A DNA stretch of 59,016 nucleotides from an uncultured bacterium (GCA_903835185.1 CAILLX010000059.1:1-59016); one strand, 5' to 3'. Numbered from the stretch's first letter, positions 26,379 through 36,135 are shown. Numbers and translations are program-made. The notes: generated by a model from the sequence alone, not told the origin.

Positions 26379-27497
26379 ATGGATTTCTTAAGCGACGAAG
26401 AGCTAGCTTACTGGCTGGCATTTGATCAATTGAACGGTGCTGGTCTGGGCGCCAGCAAGGTTCGCACTATCTGCGAGCGTTTGGGTAGCGCAGAGCGCGG
26501 CTGGAAGGCAAGCAAGTCTATGCTCAAATATATAGAAGGGCTTACTGAACAGGTCATTGACAAGTTTCTAGCCAGAAGGCAGGAGGTCAATCCAGAGCTG
26601 CTCACAGACAAGCTCCACGCTGCTGGAGTTACTGCTTATCCGTATATTCATCCTTATTATCCTGGGCTGCTGCGTGAAATACACGACCCGCCCTTAATAA
26701 TCTATGCCAAAGGAGATCTCATACCAAACGACCTGCCAACACCTGTCAGCATTGTCGGCACCAGGCGTCCAAGCTCTTACGGACAGCGACTGGCCAAAGA
26801 GTTTGCTCACAAGCTTGCTTCTTGCGGAGCAACTGTAATAAGCGGTATGGCTATAGGAATAGATTCACTGGCACACCGCGGCGCCATTGAAGGCGGCGGC
26901 AAAACTGTGGCTGTCCTTGGCTGCGGTCCTGATGTCTGCTACCCATCCTCTAACCGTCCTTTATATAAGTTACTGGTCGAAGGTGGGCTCGGTGCAGTAC
27001 TGTCAGAGTTTCCACCAGGCACCCGCCCGGAAACCTGGCGCTTCCCAGCCCGCAACAGGATCATAAGCGGACTGTCTAAGGCAGTAGTAGTAATTGAGGC
27101 TGGAGAGAGATCAGGAGCGCTAATTACAGCCCGTCTTGCTTTCGACCAGAATAGAGAAGTTTTTGCTGTACCTGGACGGATAGACAGTCCCCAGTCTGCC
27201 GGCACCAACTCTTTGATAGCCAAAAATACGGCACATCTGGCGGGCAGTTTTGAAGACATCTTAGAAGAGATGACGTGGATAAAAGGTACTGCCTCGACAG
27301 AAGTGCCCACTATGGTCGAACTTTATGGACGGGAGAAAGATATCTTTGACATCTTGTCGCACGAACCGATGCATTTTGATCACATCTGCGAACGAGCTGC
27401 CATGCAAGTCGGCGAATTATCAGCCACTTTGACAATGCTCGAGTTGGCTGGTGCTGTCACCAGGCACCCAGGCGACTGGTACTCACGAGAGACATAA
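26379..27497 (+). CDS. dprA: DNA-processing protein DprA
   Basis: Binds incoming single-stranded DNA and loads RecA during natural transformation. The Rossmann-like core is clear: VGTRRPSSYG, VISGMAIGIDSLAHRGAI, TVAVLGCGPDVCYP, LSEFPPGTRP, FPARNRIISGLS, EAGERSGALITARLA, and AGTNSLIAK. A helical SAM/HhH-like region precedes it and a small winged-helix-like end (HICERAAMQVGELSATL) follows. At 372 residues it has the full family length. With type IV pilin genes at both ends of the window, competence is plausible. Confidence 0.95.
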   Translation: MDFLSDEELAYWLAFDQLNGAGLGASKVRTICERLGSAERGWKASKSMLKYIEGLTEQVIDKFLARRQEVNPELLTDKLHAAGVTAYPYIHPYYPGLLREIHDPPLIIYAKGDLIPNDLPTPVSIVGTRRPSSYGQRLAKEFAHKLASCGATVISGMAIGIDSLAHRGAIEGGGKTVAVLGCGPDVCYPSSNRPLYKLLVEGGLGAVLSEFPPGTRPETWRFPARNRIISGLSKAVVVIEAGERSGALITARLAFDQNREVFAVPGRIDSPQSAGTNSLIAKNTAHLAGSFEDILEEMTWIKGTASTEVPTMVELYGREKDIFDILSHEPMHFDHICERAAMQVGELSATLTMLELAGAVTRHPGDWYSRET

Positions 27498-27528
27498 TGC
27501 AATCTGCCGGCAGTTTGTTGCAACAATC

Positions 27529-28692
27529 TTACTTTAGCGCAGCTGGACTCTCCTTAGCACTTAAGCCCAACGGAATGACAAACCAGAAGGTTGAACCTTT
27601 ATTCTTCTCGCTTTCAAAACCAATCTCGCCATCCATCAATTCAACCAAACGTTTGCTTATAGCCAACCCCAGACCAGCTCCACCATAGGAACGGGTAGTT
27701 GAGCTGTCAATCTGAGAAAATGGCATAAAGAGAAAGTTTCGCTCCTCTGCAGAGATGCCTATACCGGTATCTGAGACTGCAAACTGCAACCTGACATGAG
27801 TTTCGTCTTGCGACTTAACTGTTGTCTTAATGCGGATATCTCCACACTTAGTAAATTTAACAGCATTGCCGGCCAGATTGGAAAGCACCTGCTGCACGCG
27901 CTTTGCATCACCGCTTACTACTGCCGGAACATCCGGACCAAATTCTTTCATCAGTTGCAAATTTTTGCTTCTGGCAGCTCCCTCAATCTTTCGAACTACC
28001 GCATCAACCAAAGAATAGGGACTGAAATCTGTGTCTGATATGGTGATCTCACCCAGTTCAATGTTTGATATGTCAATTAAATCAGTAATTAGTGCCAGCA
28101 TCTCCTCTGCACAGGTGCCAATAGTCTGTGCACATTCAAGCTGCTCTTCGTTAAGTTCACTTATGAGCAATAGCTGATTCATGCCCATAATTCCGTTTAA
28201 CGGTGTCCTTAGCTCATGGCTCATATTGCCGAGAAATACAGATTTAAGCTCGGATGCTTCAATAGCCAGATCTCGTGACTTACTCAATTCTTCAGCCCGC
28301 TTACGTTCAATTGCGTAACGCAAACAACGGGCAAGAACTGTTCCAGTCATATCTTTTTTGAAAATATAATCTTGAGCACCTAAGTGCACGGCTTGCGTAG
28401 CAACATCTTCATCTTCCAGCCCGCTTAAAACTGCAATAGGAATGGTTTGTACATGAGCCAGAACTGATTGCGCTGTTGCCAGCCCGGAGCTGTCAGGCAA
28501 AGAGAGATCCAGCAGAACCACATCAATTCCTCCAGCCTGAAGACGCAAAAGCGCTTCTTCCAAGGTGGTGACATGCACCACCTTGAAATCTTCAGGCAGT
28601 AGAATCTCCGCGACGTAGCAAGCGTCAGCAGGGTTATCTTCAACCAGGAGTACTGTAATTAGTTTCGAACAGCTCATTGCTTTTGCATGCAC
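27529..28692 (-). CDS. Histidine kinase with N-terminal receiver domain
   Basis: A 387-residue hybrid in which the receiver precedes the kinase. REC at about 10-125: LLVEDNPADACYV, phospho-acceptor in VVLLDLSLPD, and the switch Lys in the YIFKKD region. HisKA has the phospho-acceptor His in NMSHELRTPLNG. HATPase_c has NLAGNAVKFTK (N box), SDTGIGIS (G1) and GGAGLGLAISKRL (G2). No membrane segment or sensor domain, so it is cytosolic and probably takes phosphate or a signal through its receiver. ATG 28677 is an alternative start. It converges on dprA. Confidence 0.92.
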   Translation of the reverse strand: MHAKAMSCSKLITVLLVEDNPADACYVAEILLPEDFKVVHVTTLEEALLRLQAGGIDVVLLDLSLPDSSGLATAQSVLAHVQTIPIAVLSGLEDEDVATQAVHLGAQDYIFKKDMTGTVLARCLRYAIERKRAEELSKSRDLAIEASELKSVFLGNMSHELRTPLNGIMGMNQLLLISELNEEQLECAQTIGTCAEEMLALITDLIDISNIELGEITISDTDFSPYSLVDAVVRKIEGAARSKNLQLMKEFGPDVPAVVSGDAKRVQQVLSNLAGNAVKFTKCGDIRIKTTVKSQDETHVRLQFAVSDTGIGISAEERNFLFMPFSQIDSSTTRSYGGAGLGLAISKRLVELMDGEIGFESEKNKGSTFWFVIPLGLSAKESPAALK

Positions 28693-28856
28693 CTGACCGA
28701 ACCGGCAGAGAAGTAATTAAGTAACTTTACCACCCAAGAGGAACTGATCAAAACTTAGTTGCCATACTTTATACAATACATCGTTATCTACAGCAGGCAG
28801 CTCTTGAATAGCTCTGGCAAGAGCTTACGGTTTAAGATGCTTTCTGCTTGTCAATA

Positions 28857-28990
28857 CAGCTGGTAGTGAGATTCCAAAATAGTGCTACAGCGCCGGTCCA
28901 ATGCTTCGTAGGGGTGCGTTGCACGCACCCGCGGGCGGATGCAATCCACCCCTACGGTAATTGTTGCAGAACTTTGGAATCTCACAGCTG
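28857..28990. repeat. 134-bp palindromic element, MITE/REP-like
   Basis: Terminal arms CAGCTG-(gta)-GTGAGATTCCAAA (28857-28878) and TTTGGAATCTCACAGCTG (28973-28990) are inverted copies. Inside are GTAGGGGTG (from about 28909) and CACCCCTAC, again inverted, around the GC-rich core GGTGCGTTGCACGCACC. The whole folds into one long hairpin. The GTAGGGG...CCCCTAC core is of a kind often found in dispersed bacterial repeats. There is no coding capacity, and I found only one copy in this window. Confidence 0.6.
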
Positions 28991-29084
28991 GACATTGCGG
29001 CAACCTTTGGGCATACTACTGAGCATTGTGTCTAAATTATGTCAGAAAAACATCGCATAAGACTGACAGCTAGGGGGCTGGTAC

Positions 29085-30431
29085 ATGAAACGGATTATCA
29101 GACTATGGATCCTGTTTACCATTGTCGCTGCTTGCGTCATGGCAATAATGCTGCCTGTGAGCAACCTTATGAGTGCAAGAAAGTCTCTGCCAACAGCTTC
29201 TGGCAACGAACAGTTTGACTCCTTAGCACCAGTGTTGCAAACAAGCTGCATGGACTGTCACACACCTGGTCTGACAGTATATCCGCTCTATTTCAAACTG
29301 CCGATTGCTAACCAGATCATAAGGCAAGATATGGAGAGTGCGCAGGCAGATTTCCAGATGACCAGAAATCAGCTGTCCGGCAAAGAGCCGTTTTCAACTT
29401 TGCAGATGGCTAAGATGGAGAAAGTGCTTGACGAAGGCAGCATGCCACCAGCGCGCTACACTTTTATGCACTGGGACGCTATTATCCCCCGCAGCATAAA
29501 GAAACAACTACTTTCCTGGCTTAAATTGCACAACCCTTCCTCCGGCATTGCCGCTATCCCGGTCGACAACCCGTTTGCTCCAGATAAACAGATGGTCGAA
29601 CTTGGCAAGCGCCTCTTCGCCGATAAGCAGTTATCAGCAGATGGCACAATAGCCTGCGCCAGCTGTCACTCGTTAAACAAAGGTGGCACAGATCGCAGCA
29701 AAGTCTCGCGCGGGATTCATGCGCAATCAGGACCAATTAACGCTCCTACTGTCTTCAATGCTGCCTTCAATTTTGTGCAGTTTTGGGACGGCAGAGCAGC
29801 TGACTTGCAGGAACAGGCAGCAGGACCGGTGAACAATCCTAAAGAGATGGGCTCTAACTGGTCTCTGGTGATCTCAAGACTCAAGAAGGAACCCAGCTAT
29901 GTCAGAGCATTTCAGTCAGCCTTCAACGGAGCTATTACAGATGCCACTATTTGCAGTGCTATCGCTTCTTACGAAAAGACTCTTCTGACACCAAACTCAC
30001 GCTTTGACAAGTTCCTTGACGGTGACAAGACAAAGTTGAGCGCCGACGAGCAGAGCGGCTATCAGCTGTTTACATCTAAAGGCTGTGCCAGCTGTCACAC
30101 TGGATTTAACCTGGGCGGATTGTCTTTCGAGAAGATGGGGCAAGAACAGGACTACTTTGCCTGGCGCGGCAGCAGCAGCGAAGCAGACAACGGACGCTTC
30201 AATGTCACTCACAAGGAGAGCGACCGGCATAAATTCAAAGTTCCTACTCTGCGGAACATCGCCCTTACCTATCCTTACTTCCACGACGGTTCGACAAGCG
30301 ATCTCAAGACAGCTGTGCGCACTATGTCCAGGTTCCAACTCGGTTGGAAAGCAACTGACAAAGAGTGTCAGCAAATTGCCGAGTTTCTCAAGAGTCAAAC
30401 CGGCTGTCTAAATGGGCAACAATTGAAGTAA
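29085..30431 (+). CDS. Cytochrome c peroxidase family protein with an extra N-terminal haem domain
   Basis: Predicted periplasmic dihaem peroxidase (CcpA/MauG family) extended at the N-terminus. A membrane anchor or signal (residues 4-25) is followed by a haem-binding domain with CMDCH (55-59) and the typical tail SLAPVLQTSCMDCH ... DEGSMPPARYTFMHWD. The peroxidase part has two CASCH motifs (high- and low-potential haems), NAPTVFNAAFNFVQFWDGRA and VPTLRNIALTYPYFHDGS. Total 448 residues, three haem sites. AGGGGG lies about 8 bases before the ATG. It needs a cytochrome c maturation system, which is not in the window. Confidence 0.9.
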   Translation: MKRIIRLWILFTIVAACVMAIMLPVSNLMSARKSLPTASGNEQFDSLAPVLQTSCMDCHTPGLTVYPLYFKLPIANQIIRQDMESAQADFQMTRNQLSGKEPFSTLQMAKMEKVLDEGSMPPARYTFMHWDAIIPRSIKKQLLSWLKLHNPSSGIAAIPVDNPFAPDKQMVELGKRLFADKQLSADGTIACASCHSLNKGGTDRSKVSRGIHAQSGPINAPTVFNAAFNFVQFWDGRAADLQEQAAGPVNNPKEMGSNWSLVISRLKKEPSYVRAFQSAFNGAITDATICSAIASYEKTLLTPNSRFDKFLDGDKTKLSADEQSGYQLFTSKGCASCHTGFNLGGLSFEKMGQEQDYFAWRGSSSEADNGRFNVTHKESDRHKFKVPTLRNIALTYPYFHDGSTSDLKTAVRTMSRFQLGWKATDKECQQIAEFLKSQTGCLNGQQLK

Positions 30432-30490
30432 ATGGTTTGAACTTGACACAATCCTGCTTATTAAGGATCCATTTTTCTGATGACAGACAG

Positions 30491-31273
30491 CTAAACCGGT
30501 TGGGGCAATTGGAAAAGGCGGCGAGCGTTTTCAGAAGTAATCTGGGCAATTTGAGCAAGTTCAACACCACGCAGGTCAGCAACCTTTTGCGCTACCAGCC
30601 AGACATATGACGGTTCATTGCGCTTGCCGCGATAAGGCAGTGGAGCAAGAAAAGGACTGTCAGTTTCAACCAGCAGACGATCATCAGGCACGAGAGCCAC
30701 TGCCTCCTGAATCTGTTTGGCATTCTTAAATGTGACAATCCCTGAAAATGATATATAGAAATCGAGTTCTCGTATAAGTGGCATGAACTCGGCTGAGCCG
30801 GTAAAACAGTGAAAAACACCAGACACCTGCCCTCCGCCTTCTTCTTCAAGTATAGCAAAGGTGTCAGTCCAGGCATCACGCGTATGAATTATTAGCGGCT
30901 TGTTGATGCTGCGAGCCAGTCTCACCTGTGCACGGAATGCAGCCTGCTGGGCTGCTCTATCACTTAAATCATAATAGTAGTCAAGCCCGCACTCGCCTAT
31001 GGCAACCATTTTGGGGTGGCTGGCTGCCCTCGTTAAGACCTCCTCGGACTCGCAACTCCAGTGCCTGGACTCGTGCGGGTGAACGGCAGCACCAAAGAAA
31101 ATCTGTTCGTAACGCTCTGCAACTTTCATCATCTCGGGCAACGTCGCCAGATCGACTCCTGCCTGCACAATCTGTACTACCTTATCTTTGGACGCCCGCT
31201 CAATTACTTCAGCCTGATCTTCGGCATAACAATCCCAGGTCAGGTGGGCGTGACTGTCTATAATTCCATTCAT
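30491..31273 (-). CDS. tatD: TatD family metal-dependent DNase
   Basis: TIM-barrel metallo-hydrolase acting on DNA ends. Motifs: IDSHAHLTWD (metal His pair), VHPHES, IGECGLDYYYD (bridging Glu), PLIIHTRDAW, FHCFTGS, and ETDSPFLAPLPYRGKRNEP. At 260 residues it has the standard length. It is divergent from the TonB-C gene at 31411 and convergent with the peroxidase gene. Confidence 0.95.
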   Translation of the reverse strand: MNGIIDSHAHLTWDCYAEDQAEVIERASKDKVVQIVQAGVDLATLPEMMKVAERYEQIFFGAAVHPHESRHWSCESEEVLTRAASHPKMVAIGECGLDYYYDLSDRAAQQAAFRAQVRLARSINKPLIIHTRDAWTDTFAILEEEGGGQVSGVFHCFTGSAEFMPLIRELDFYISFSGIVTFKNAKQIQEAVALVPDDRLLVETDSPFLAPLPYRGKRNEPSYVWLVAQKVADLRGVELAQIAQITSENARRLFQLPQPV

Positions 31274-31410
31274 ACAGCAAGATTTTAACCGCTTATGCGG
31301 AGATCACGTATTAACAGGTGGCAAACCGGGTGGCGCCAGACAACGGCAGTCATTACAGTAGGCTATGCCGAGCTGGACAAACTGCCATCTACAGATACAG
31401 GTCAATTAAG

Positions 31411-32232
31411 ATGTTGCATTCAAGGCCCATTATATCCATTGTTCTAGCGATGCTGACAAGTACCGCCTGTCTAGCTTTCGCCACCACTCAAAGTGCTTAT
31501 GCCGAAGGGAAAAAGCTGTTGCACGGAGGGGTAGACAAGGAGGGTTCTACACTACCGGCTGAGTGTCCCGAGCCGACCGGACCCAGCTTGAGCCGTGCCG
31601 ATCTGGGCAAGACAGATGCACAACGACAAGGGAACCGTCTACTTGATGGCTCAGTCACAGATCTGGAGAGTGCTCAAAACAGGCAGGTCCAGAGTTGCGG
31701 AGTTCAGAGGCAAGAGACATACTTGCCTGGAGAATCTCTCCCTGGCATTGCTGCCCAGAGCGCTACCCTGACTGCCGCCGCAGTCACGAAAAAGTTTATC
31801 CCGATTGATGAAGACCCCGCTCTCGACTCAACTGCTCCTGCCAATACAGCAGTCGATCCTGACTCAACACCCGACATGATTCTCGCCTGGGATATATGGC
31901 ATCATCGCGTGGCACAAGCTATTTTTGAACACTTTAAGACTCTTGCCAGCCAGAGTTGCACTGTCGATCCTTCACTGGTTGCCAAGGTTGCGTATGTAGT
32001 CACACGCGATGGCAGGGTAGGCAACTTTCAGTTTGTTGAAAAGAGCTCAAACATAATGTTCAACGCCATAATAATTCAAAGTATTAAATCAATTAATGGA
32101 GATAAAGCGCTTCTTGAGTTTCCAGCAGGATCGCGCCGGCTGTCTGTCGACAAACAGGGCAACTTCGACATGGCTGGGCGAGGCGCTTTCCGTTACACCA
32201 CCGGCGACAAAGAAAGAATACCGCGCAGATAG
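31411..32232 (+). CDS. Secreted protein with TonB C-terminal-like domain (second copy)
   Basis: A 273-residue protein from ATG 31411, chosen because the signal peptide begins there (MLHSRPIISIVLAMLTSTAC, then AFATTQSAYAE). The middle is polar and disordered. The C-terminal 95 residues look like a TonB_C/TonB_2 fold: WDIWHHRVAQAIFEHF, then VAKVAYVVTRDGRVGNFQFVE. This is the same layout as the protein at 25403, again without ExbB/ExbD partners. Function unknown. Confidence 0.6.
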   Translation: MLHSRPIISIVLAMLTSTACLAFATTQSAYAEGKKLLHGGVDKEGSTLPAECPEPTGPSLSRADLGKTDAQRQGNRLLDGSVTDLESAQNRQVQSCGVQRQETYLPGESLPGIAAQSATLTAAAVTKKFIPIDEDPALDSTAPANTAVDPDSTPDMILAWDIWHHRVAQAIFEHFKTLASQSCTVDPSLVAKVAYVVTRDGRVGNFQFVEKSSNIMFNAIIIQSIKSINGDKALLEFPAGSRRLSVDKQGNFDMAGRGAFRYTTGDKERIPRR

Positions 32233-32436
32233 GCTGTTCTTGCACAGCCATAACAGGCGCCCTGACCAACGGCAGCGCGGTCATGGGTGCTTGCTTTCTT
32301 GGAGGGCAAACATTAATCACTGCGACATGTAAGATATTGGAGGAGATGCAGCACAACTGCTGCTCACTGGCACTAATTACCCTATTGACAGTAAAGATAG
32401 AGATCACAAGTGGCGAGGGACCGAGAGGCGACCGAA

Positions 32437-33882
32437 ATGGAGCAGTTACAAGAGAACCAACTCGTATCTGAGTTGAAGAACGTTGTCGGAGACGACTACG
32501 TTCTCACATCTCAAGAAGATCTGGCAGTCTATGAATGTGACGGAGACACACTAGATGTCGCCAGACCGGACATAGTGGTACTGCCAGGCTCGTCTGCCGA
32601 GGTTGCATCTGTAATTAAGCTGGCTAACAGTTATGGCGTCCCGTTTACTGCGCGAGGTGCCGGCACCGGCTTATCAGGCGGTGCAACGACTGTAAACGGC
32701 GGTATCAGTTTGGTGCTGACCAGGCTGACCAAGATTGTGGAGATTGATCCAGACAATCTGGTAGCAGTTGTACAGGTCGGAGCAACCAACTCTTCTGTCT
32801 CAAAAGCTGCAGAAAAATATGGGCTTTATTTTGCCCCGGATCCATCAAGCCAGATGGCTTCGACCATAGGCGGCAACATTGCTGAAAACGCCGGTGGACC
32901 ACACACCTTAAAATATGGCATCACTGTTAATCATGTCAATGGAGTCAAGGTCATCCTTCCCGACGGTAGTGCCACTGTTTTTGGTGGCAAGGCGAGAGAC
33001 TGCCTGGGACTCGACCTCCTCGGTGTCTTTATCGGTTCTGAAGGCACTCTCGGAGTAGCAACTGAAGTGTTTCTCAGACTGACACCACGCCCGGAGTCAG
33101 CAGAGACTATGCTTGCATTTTTCTCCACTGTTGGATCTGGTGGTGAGGCTGTCTCCGAAATCGTTGCTACAGGCGTTACGCCGGCAGCTATGGAGATGGT
33201 CGATCAACTGACACTGCGCGCTGTAGAGGATGCTCATCATTTAGGTTTGGATCGTGACGCCGGCGCCGTTTTAATTGTGGAACTCGACGGTTCCAAGCTG
33301 TCAATCGAGAGCGAGAAGAAGGTAGTGTGCGAGTGTGCTCTCGCACATGGCGCTTTTGGCATCAAATGGGCAGCCACAGATGCCGAACGTGCTGCCATAT
33401 GGAAAGCAAGAAAGACTGCGTTTGGCTCGCTGGGACGGATTGCACCAAACGCTTATGTCCTCGACGGTGTCATTCCACGCTCCAAGTTAGCTGAAGCAAT
33501 AAGACGCATTGCCGAAATTGGCACAGCCCACAGTGTGACAATAGCCAATATATATCATGCTGGTGACGGCAATCTACACCCCACTCTTTTATACCGCAAG
33601 AGCAATAAGGATGAAGTTGTGCGCGTGATGCAAGCCGGTCGCGAGATCCTCCAGCTGTGTGTCACATTAGGCGGCACTCTTTCAGGCGAACATGGCATTG
33701 GCATTGAAAAGCTCTCTGAGATGACTTTCTTATTCAGCGACAATGATCTTAAAGCTATGGGCTGGCTGCATGAAGCTTTCAATCCAGATGGCTTATGCAA
33801 TCCTGGGAAGCTTGTACCGACTCTTAAAAGCTGCGGCGAATCCGGCACAAGGGAGCTCTTAAGGTATAAAGTTCTCAGCTAA
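32437..33882 (+). CDS. FAD-linked oxidase, glycolate/D-lactate oxidase (GlcD) type
   Basis: Flavoprotein that oxidises 2-hydroxy acids such as glycolate or D-lactate. The FAD-binding_4 domain shows VVLPGSSAEVASVIKLAN, ARGAGTGLSGGA (the pyrophosphate loop) and FAPDPSSQMASTIGGNIAEN. The C-terminal FAD-oxidase domain has YHAGDGNLHPTLL (metal/substrate His) and SGEHGIGIEK. I choose ATG 32437 (GAGAGG eight bases upstream) over GTG 32410. Length 481, normal for GlcD. No GlcE or GlcF neighbour, so the electron acceptor is unclear. Confidence 0.9.
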   Translation: MEQLQENQLVSELKNVVGDDYVLTSQEDLAVYECDGDTLDVARPDIVVLPGSSAEVASVIKLANSYGVPFTARGAGTGLSGGATTVNGGISLVLTRLTKIVEIDPDNLVAVVQVGATNSSVSKAAEKYGLYFAPDPSSQMASTIGGNIAENAGGPHTLKYGITVNHVNGVKVILPDGSATVFGGKARDCLGLDLLGVFIGSEGTLGVATEVFLRLTPRPESAETMLAFFSTVGSGGEAVSEIVATGVTPAAMEMVDQLTLRAVEDAHHLGLDRDAGAVLIVELDGSKLSIESEKKVVCECALAHGAFGIKWAATDAERAAIWKARKTAFGSLGRIAPNAYVLDGVIPRSKLAEAIRRIAEIGTAHSVTIANIYHAGDGNLHPTLLYRKSNKDEVVRVMQAGREILQLCVTLGGTLSGEHGIGIEKLSEMTFLFSDNDLKAMGWLHEAFNPDGLCNPGKLVPTLKSCGESGTRELLRYKVLS

Positions 33883-34124
33883 CTTTCCTGGTCAAGGCGA
33901 TATACAGCTGCCTTCAACAGTGCTAGCACCAATAAACCGTAGCATTCATGAGTCACCATCTGTTGACTTCCAGCAACCGCCACACGCACACATGCCAAGG
34001 GCAACACTGCAGTGGACCACTCCGGCAGCACATTAAATTTGTGCTGAATTTCAGATTTCCAGCGGTATGATGCGAATGTGAGACCGAGTCCACACAACTG
34101 GTCCGCAGATTCGGGAGGTATAAG

Positions 34125-35864
34125 TTGCACGGCAAGGTAGATCTTGCAAAATCAAAAGGACTGAAAAAGTCAGAGATACAGAGATTAGAGCGCCTGCTGC
34201 AACAGCGCCTACCTGGCGATAAAATCCTAACATTATCGCTTGCTGAGACATTGGCAGATTTTTCGCATACGACCGGTTATCCGTTGTCTGTAGTAGTGGA
34301 TAGAAGCGGACAGGTTGTAAATGTCACAGTTGGCTGCCCATCTGAGGTACAGACACCAGAGTTGCGCGGTGTACGAGTCGGACCCGGGCGTCTTTGTGGA
34401 CAGAGAATTATACATACACATTTAGCCAAAGCCCAGGTGCCACAAGATCCTGACGGACCTGGAAGCGGTCACTCAAAGCAAGACATGCAATGCCTTGCAC
34501 GCAACCGACTTGACCTCCTCGCCCAGATCGAGGTTAACCCTAACGGCAGTTTCAGTCGCAGCAAGGGGGAGCAGATCAACCTTGCTGATGCAGTGCACAT
34601 ATCGCATCTTCTGCCAGGGCGAGATGACGAAGGAAATCTCTGGAAGAGGCTGCCACCACGCACGGTGCGCAATGCGCAGGAAGAAGACTTCAACGAGCTT
34701 ATAGCTAATCTTGAAGACGAATTTCGCAGGCTGGCACCAAAATTGCAGGTAGCTGCAGGCGAAGAGAGAGCCATTCTAGTTGGACTCATCGGACAAGGAA
34801 GCGACTCCTGGCAGATTGAAGACGATCTTGACGAACTGTCTATGCTAGCACGCACCGCCGGTGCAACCATTTGCGGCAGGCTCACACAAGCAAGGCACCA
34901 ACCTGACCCTCATTACTTTCTAGGATCAGGCAAGGTCCAAGAGCTGGCGCTCATGGTACAAGAGTTGGGAGCCAACCTGGTTGTATTTGATCATGAGCTG
35001 ACAGCAACTCAGCAACACACTCTGGAAAGCTCTATCTCAGTCAAAGTGATAGATCGTACCGAGCTCATTCTGGATGTTTTTGCCAAGCGGGCTCAAACTA
35101 AAGAAGGAAAGCTACAGGTCGAACTGGCACAATTGAAGTACCTTTATCCACGTCTGGTCGGGAAAGGGGTGATATTGAGCCGGCTTGGCGGTGGCATAGG
35201 CACAAGAGGTCCAGGCGAAACAAAGCTCGAAATTGACAGGCGCCGCATCCGCGACCGGATTAACCTGCTTGAACGCGAAACAGTCCGTATACGTAGCTAC
35301 AGAGATACACAGCGCCGCCGCAGGATCTTTCAGGGGCTGCCTGTTGTAGCACTTACTGGTTACACCAACTCAGGCAAGTCAACATTACTCAATGCACTTA
35401 CCGGTTCTGGAGTATCTGTTGAGGACAAGCTATTTGCTACCCTCGACCCGTCCACAAGGCGAACTACTCTGCCAGATCAAAGTCCTGTACTTATCACCGA
35501 CACAGTCGGGTTCATCAAGAAACTGCCGACATCTTTGATTGCAGCTTTCAGAGCCACTCTGGAAGAGGTCCACGTTGCCGACATGCTGGTACATGTGGTA
35601 GATGCTTCTCATCCAAATGTGCTGGAGCAGATAACCAGTGTCTACGAAGTCTTGGGCGAACTTCAAGCTGAAGATAAACCGATGGTCACTGCACTCAATA
35701 AGATCGACAAGGTGCGTGAGGAAGACCTCAAGTGGTTAGCCACTCAAGTTCCCAACCCGGTTGCCATCTCAGCCTTAAAGCGGCAAGGATTTGGTCACTT
35801 GCTGTCCTCTATTCAGGAAATTCTCAAAGAAGTTTGCCCGCAGCGCCAGCAGTTTAGCGCCTGA
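34125..35864 (+). CDS. hflX: Ribosome-associated GTPase HflX
   Basis: GTPase that splits stalled 70S ribosomes. An N-terminal about 200-residue extension (LADFSHTTGYPLSVVVDRSG...) precedes the HflX N-domain (ARTAGATICGRLTQARHQPDPHYFLGSGKVQE) and its linker GGIGTRGPGETKLEIDRRRI. The G domain has GYTNSGKSTLLNAL (G1), DTVGFI (G3) and NKID (G4). At 579 residues it is longer than E. coli HflX (426), like other HflX proteins with the long N-terminus. The start is TTG 34125, with GGGAGG 6 bases upstream. Confidence 0.93.
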   Translation: MHGKVDLAKSKGLKKSEIQRLERLLQQRLPGDKILTLSLAETLADFSHTTGYPLSVVVDRSGQVVNVTVGCPSEVQTPELRGVRVGPGRLCGQRIIHTHLAKAQVPQDPDGPGSGHSKQDMQCLARNRLDLLAQIEVNPNGSFSRSKGEQINLADAVHISHLLPGRDDEGNLWKRLPPRTVRNAQEEDFNELIANLEDEFRRLAPKLQVAAGEERAILVGLIGQGSDSWQIEDDLDELSMLARTAGATICGRLTQARHQPDPHYFLGSGKVQELALMVQELGANLVVFDHELTATQQHTLESSISVKVIDRTELILDVFAKRAQTKEGKLQVELAQLKYLYPRLVGKGVILSRLGGGIGTRGPGETKLEIDRRRIRDRINLLERETVRIRSYRDTQRRRRIFQGLPVVALTGYTNSGKSTLLNALTGSGVSVEDKLFATLDPSTRRTTLPDQSPVLITDTVGFIKKLPTSLIAAFRATLEEVHVADMLVHVVDASHPNVLEQITSVYEVLGELQAEDKPMVTALNKIDKVREEDLKWLATQVPNPVAISALKRQGFGHLLSSIQEILKEVCPQRQQFSA

Positions 35865-35902
35865 TTTTAGATAGCATTCTAGACCTTACCACTGTGATCT
35901 TG

Positions 35903-35930
35903 GAGTGATCAACTGGCAAATCACTCTTTT
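35903..35930 (+). terminator. Intrinsic terminator of hflX
   Basis: GAGTGAT and ATCACTC form a perfect 7-base stem with a 10-base loop, followed by TTTT, 39 bases after the hflX stop. Confidence 0.6.
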
Positions 35931-35987
35931 AAGGGACGGCCAAAGTAGTCTGGCAATGGTTAACTGCTTATTGGGGGGTGGGGCGTC

Positions 35988-36101
35988 ATGCCCGATGAAG
36001 TCATGTCGCAAATTCAATATAATGTTCACAAGATAGATTCAAAAGCCGACATATTGCTTGCTGAAGCCGAGAAGATCTGGCTCTTCTCACGGCCCAGTTA
36101 G
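35988..36101 (+). CDS. Possible 37-residue small protein
   Basis: ATG preceded by a G-rich stretch (GGGGGGTGGGG), which could act as ribosome site. The protein starts MPDEVMSQIQYNVHKIDSKA and is helical and charged. No similarity is recognised. It lies between the hflX terminator and a 10-bp hairpin, which would suit an independent small transcript. Confidence 0.3.
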   Translation: MPDEVMSQIQYNVHKIDSKADILLAEAEKIWLFSRPS

Positions 36102-36135
36102 GCTCAACCAGAAAAGGTTTTCTTTCCCCACCCAA

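Noticed and set aside
32385-32390. TTGACA box upstream of the glcD-like gene
   Set aside because: No -10 element at suitable spacing.
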